NCBI GenBank assembly: GCA_945937855.1
Contig: CAMEUC010000005.1
Span: 1-23,607, forward strand
DNA length: 23,607 nucleotides
Source: an uncultured Clostridium sp.
GTDB lineage: Bacteria > Bacillota > Clostridia > TANB77 > CAG-508
Direction: 5' to 3'
Shown here: piece after piece, positions 21,068-23,607 of the stretch
Position numbering within the stretch: position 1 is the stretch's first letter
Layout of the letters: each line of letters starts with the position of its first letter
Made by a program: the position numbers and the translations under genes
The notes under the pieces: generated by a model
What the model saw: the letters and a program-made list of their open reading frames with translations, nothing else
The model's database searches: none
Told to the model about the DNA's origin: nothing

Positions 21068-23113
21068 TTATTGTACCTTTCTATTCAATATTCTAAGTGT
21101 ATTTAATATTGTAATTAATGTCACACCCACATCTGCAAATACAGCTTGCCACATTTTTGTTATTCCTATTGTACTTAAAACCAATACTAATATTTTTACA
21201 CCTATTGCAAAAATTAAATTCTGTTTTATTATTTTATTTGTATATTTTGATATGCTTATTGCCTCTTTTATTTTTCCAATTTCATCTGTCATTATTACTA
21301 TGTCTGATGCTTCTATTGCAGAAGATGAACCAACTCCTCCCATTGAGATTCCCACATCTGCTCTAGCTAGTACTGGAGAGTCATTTATTCCATCTCCAAC
21401 AAATGCTACTTTATATTTATCATTTATCAATTTTTCTAATTCTGCGTATTTTTGGTCTGGTAGCATCTCATATTTTACTTCATCAATACCTAATTCTTTT
21501 CCAATTTTTAGAGCAACTTTTTTATTATCTCCTGTAAACATTCTAGTTTTTACGTTCATTTTCTTTAAATCTGCAATTGCTTCTTTTACTCCTGTCTTTA
21601 CAGTATCTGCAAGATAAATTACTCCTATTGTTTTATCATTTAATTTTACTTGTATTTTAGTATTTTCGTCATCTTCTTTTTCTTCTTTACTAGCTCCTAC
21701 AAAATAGCAATTATTATCTAACTTATAACTTATTCCTTCTCCTGGTATTTCCTTAAAGTCTGTAATTTTTTCTTCTGGAATTTCTTTATTTTTAATTATA
21801 GATTTAGCAATTGGATGATTAGAAAATTGTTCTCCTATTACTGCAAATTTTAATATATCTTCTTTAGTATAATTTTCGTCTTGGCTTTCTATTTTTTGAA
21901 TTTCAAATTCTCCTTTAGTTAATGTTCCTGTTTTATCAAATACAATTTCCTTTACATCTTTTATTGAATCTAAAAAATTACTTCCTTTTATTAGTATTCC
22001 CTGTTTAGACGCTTTACCTATTCCAGAGAAATAACTTAATGGTACTGATATTGCAATTGCGCAAGGGCAAGATATTACTAAAAATATAAGTGCCCTATAT
22101 ACACTTCCATTCGTGCCTAAAAAACTTGTTTTTGAAATTAGTGGTAATATTAAAGCAATTAAAATTGCAAGTATCAATACAACAGGTGTATATATTTTAG
22201 CTGCTTTATTAACAAAAGTTTCTGTTTTTGCTTTTTTATCTGTAGCATGTTCTACTAATTCTAAAATTTTATTTACTGTACTATTTTCATAAGTTTTTGT
22301 AACTTGTATTTCTAATATGCCTTCTGTAACAATACTTCCTGATAGTATCTCCTCTTTTTCTTCTACAGCTTTTAATTTGCTTTCTCCTGTAAGCGAAGCT
22401 ACATTTAAACTTGCTTTACCTTTAATTATAATTCCATCTAACGGAACTTTTTCTCCTTGTTTTATTAATAATATATCTCCTACTCTTACTTCTTCTGGAG
22501 ATACTTTTTTTATTTCACTATTTATTTTTAAATTAGCATATTCAGGTTTTATATCCATTAAATCTGTTATTGATTTACGTGTTTTATTAACTGCTTTTGC
22601 TTCTAATATTTTTCCTATTTCATAAAGTACAACAACCATAAAGCCTTCAAAGGCTTCCCCTATTAGCAAAGCTCCAATACATGAGATTGTAACTAGAAAG
22701 TTTTCATTTATTGTGTGATTTTGTTTTAATAATTTATATGCGTTTTTTGCTGTTCTATAAAGTAATATTAAATATCCTAATACTATACAAGCTTTTGCTA
22801 AGCCTCTATTTATTGGAGTAAAAAAACCTACACCTGCAAAGCAAGCACCTATAATTAACCTAATTATTTCTTTTTTTACTCCCTCTTCTTGCTTTTTTTC
22901 TTTTTCTTCTATTAACTCAACTTCTGGCTCTATAGATTTAACTATTTTTTCTACATCCTGTTTTGTTAAACTATCTGTTTTATATTTAAGTTTTAAAGTG
23001 TTAAAATTAACTACGACATCTTGTAAGTTGGAATTTTTATCTAATGTTGTTTGTATTTTGTTTGCACAATTTGCACAATCTAAGTTTTTTAAAATAAATT
23101 CATAACTTTTCAT
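21068..23113 (-). CDS. Zn/Cd/Pb-exporting P1B-type ATPase
   Basis: An inner-membrane pump that expels divalent soft metals. One N-terminal HMA domain has the metal site DCANC (12-16). The core shows TGES (242-245), the membrane metal site CPC (349-351), DKTGTLT with phosphorylated Asp393, HP (433-434) and GDGINDSP (573-580). Lys640 and Asp661 in the last helices match the residues that mark the Zn/Cd/Pb subgroup (ZntA/CadA), as opposed to copper pumps. At 681 residues it is slightly short because it has a single HMA domain. It follows its regulator by nine bases with GGAGGG before the ATG. Confidence 0.95.
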   Translation of the reverse strand: MKSYEFILKNLDCANCANKIQTTLDKNSNLQDVVVNFNTLKLKYKTDSLTKQDVEKIVKSIEPEVELIEEKEKKQEEGVKKEIIRLIIGACFAGVGFFTPINRGLAKACIVLGYLILLYRTAKNAYKLLKQNHTINENFLVTISCIGALLIGEAFEGFMVVVLYEIGKILEAKAVNKTRKSITDLMDIKPEYANLKINSEIKKVSPEEVRVGDILLIKQGEKVPLDGIIIKGKASLNVASLTGESKLKAVEEKEEILSGSIVTEGILEIQVTKTYENSTVNKILELVEHATDKKAKTETFVNKAAKIYTPVVLILAILIALILPLISKTSFLGTNGSVYRALIFLVISCPCAIAISVPLSYFSGIGKASKQGILIKGSNFLDSIKDVKEIVFDKTGTLTKGEFEIQKIESQDENYTKEDILKFAVIGEQFSNHPIAKSIIKNKEIPEEKITDFKEIPGEGISYKLDNNCYFVGASKEEKEDDENTKIQVKLNDKTIGVIYLADTVKTGVKEAIADLKKMNVKTRMFTGDNKKVALKIGKELGIDEVKYEMLPDQKYAELEKLINDKYKVAFVGDGINDSPVLARADVGISMGGVGSSSAIEASDIVIMTDEIGKIKEAISISKYTNKIIKQNLIFAIGVKILVLVLSTIGITKMWQAVFADVGVTLITILNTLRILNRKVQ

Positions 23114-23122
23114 TTTTCCCTC

Positions 23123-23458
23123 CTATTCCTCTATATGTTTCTCGCCTACTTCATATAATAGTTTTACATGCTCATCATCTAAAGAGTAAAAGATTGTCTT
23201 CCCCTCTCTTCTATATTTCACTAGTTTTGCTTGCTTTAATACTCTTAATTGATGTGATATTGCAGATGATGTTGTGTTTGTTATATTTGCAATTTCTCCT
23301 ACACATAGCTCATTATCAAGTAAAGCACTAATTATTTTCATTCTTGTGGAATCTCCAAAAACTTTGAATAACTCTGCCATGTCAAATAAAAATTCGTCTG
23401 TTGGCATAGATTTTTTTATTTTTTCTACTTTTTCTATATTTATAACTTCACTATCCAT
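23123..23458 (-). CDS. ArsR/SmtB-family metal-sensing repressor
   Basis: A winged-helix dimer that releases DNA on metal binding. The recognition part reads ELCVGEIANITNTTSSAISHQLRVL and the wing KYRREGKTIFYSL. The C-terminal helix carries D-x-H and H-x-x-E spaced exactly as in the alpha-5 zinc site of SmtB/CzrA (DEH, then H and E 11 and 14 residues on), so zinc is the likely signal. The CadC-type Cys pair is reduced to one Cys (ELCVGE). I start at ATG 23458, seven bases after AAGGAG, giving 111 residues; an earlier ATG at 23497 overlaps the operator and has no ribosome-binding site. Confidence 0.93.
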   Translation of the reverse strand: MDSEVINIEKVEKIKKSMPTDEFLFDMAELFKVFGDSTRMKIISALLDNELCVGEIANITNTTSSAISHQLRVLKQAKLVKYRREGKTIFYSLDDEHVKLLYEVGEKHIEE

Positions 23459-23482
23459 AATATTCTCCTTCATTTTAACATG

Positions 23483-23496
23483 TGAATAATTGTTCA
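23483..23496. promoter_or_regulatory. SmtB-like operator
   Basis: On the minus strand ATGAACAATTATTCACATGTT closely resembles the cyanobacterial SmtB operator box (TGAACA..TATTCA). The imperfect inverted repeat TGAA-N6-TTCA lies just after the -10 box, where a bound repressor would block transcription start. Confidence 0.7.
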
Positions 23497-23503
23497 TACG
23501 TTT

Positions 23504-23532
23504 ATGATAACACTTGTATATATATATGTCAA
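23504..23532 (-). promoter_or_regulatory. Promoter of the metal-resistance operon
   Basis: TTGACA (23532-23527), a 17-base spacer rich in TA steps, and TATCAT (23509-23504). The operator begins seven bases downstream of the -10 box. Confidence 0.75.
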
Positions 23533-23607
23533 GATTATAATTAAAATTTAGTTACAAATTGTAATTTGTATGTCACTGCTTCTCAGCCTACCTTTTGTAT
23601 GATTTTT

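Noticed and set aside
23553..23568. ACAAATTGTAATTTGT palindrome near the right edge
   Set aside because: Short, AT-only apart from its ends and without a clear gene beside it in the window; expected by chance in such DNA.

Overview
The window is very AT-rich and comes from an endospore-forming member of the Clostridia. It carries spoVAC/spoVAD/spoVAE, a clostridial-type type IV pilus cluster, Firmicutes-style ribosomal leaders, AGGAGG ribosome-binding sites and the mutL-miaA order. It looks like an uncultured gut-type lineage, but I cannot name a genus from sequence alone. No rRNA, tRNA, IS element, phage or CRISPR array was seen.

Layout, left to right. (1) 68-4074, minus strand: a ROK-family sugar kinase, a long terminator hairpin, then mutL-miaA. 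(2) 4262-12780, minus: a nine-gene type IV pilus operon in transcription order pilM/N fusion, pilO, a pilP-like gene, a short major pilin, prepilin peptidase, a minor pilin, pilB, pilT, pilC. (3) 13012-15336, plus: dodecin, spoVAC, spoVAD, spoVAE (calcium-dipicolinate channel) behind a possible forespore promoter. (4) 15471-16582, minus: alanine racemase. (5) 16780-17994, minus: infC-rpmI-rplT with a leader and an apparent AUA start on infC. Divergent to it are rplM-rpsI (18297-19143, plus), also with a leader. (6) 19199-20966, minus: a 36-residue membrane protein, the c-di-AMP cyclase cdaA, and truA. (7) 21068-23458, minus: a SmtB/ArsR-type zinc sensor and a Zn/Cd/Pb P-type ATPase, with a SmtB-like operator over the transcription start.

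The most striking observation is in translation. Three otherwise intact, conserved genes (miaA, mutL, alr) are each out of frame, and all four breaks (two are in alr) have the same form. One extra C stands directly before a conserved GGA glycine codon, so the zero frame reads CGG and a +1 shift restores the protein exactly. I checked every CCG on the plus strand inside minus-strand genes and every CGG inside plus-strand genes. CGG occurs as an in-frame codon nowhere else in the window. This suggests that CGG is unassigned or starved in this organism and that CGG-A is read by programmed +1 frameshifting or as a four-base glycine codon. A systematic sequence error is the main alternative.

A second unexplained layer is a family of about 120-bp imperfect palindromes built from degenerate GARGTGN heptamers. 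Five copies (one cut by the window edge) sit in gaps next to miaA, pilC/ROK, spoVAC/spoVAD, spoVAE/alr and alr/rplT.
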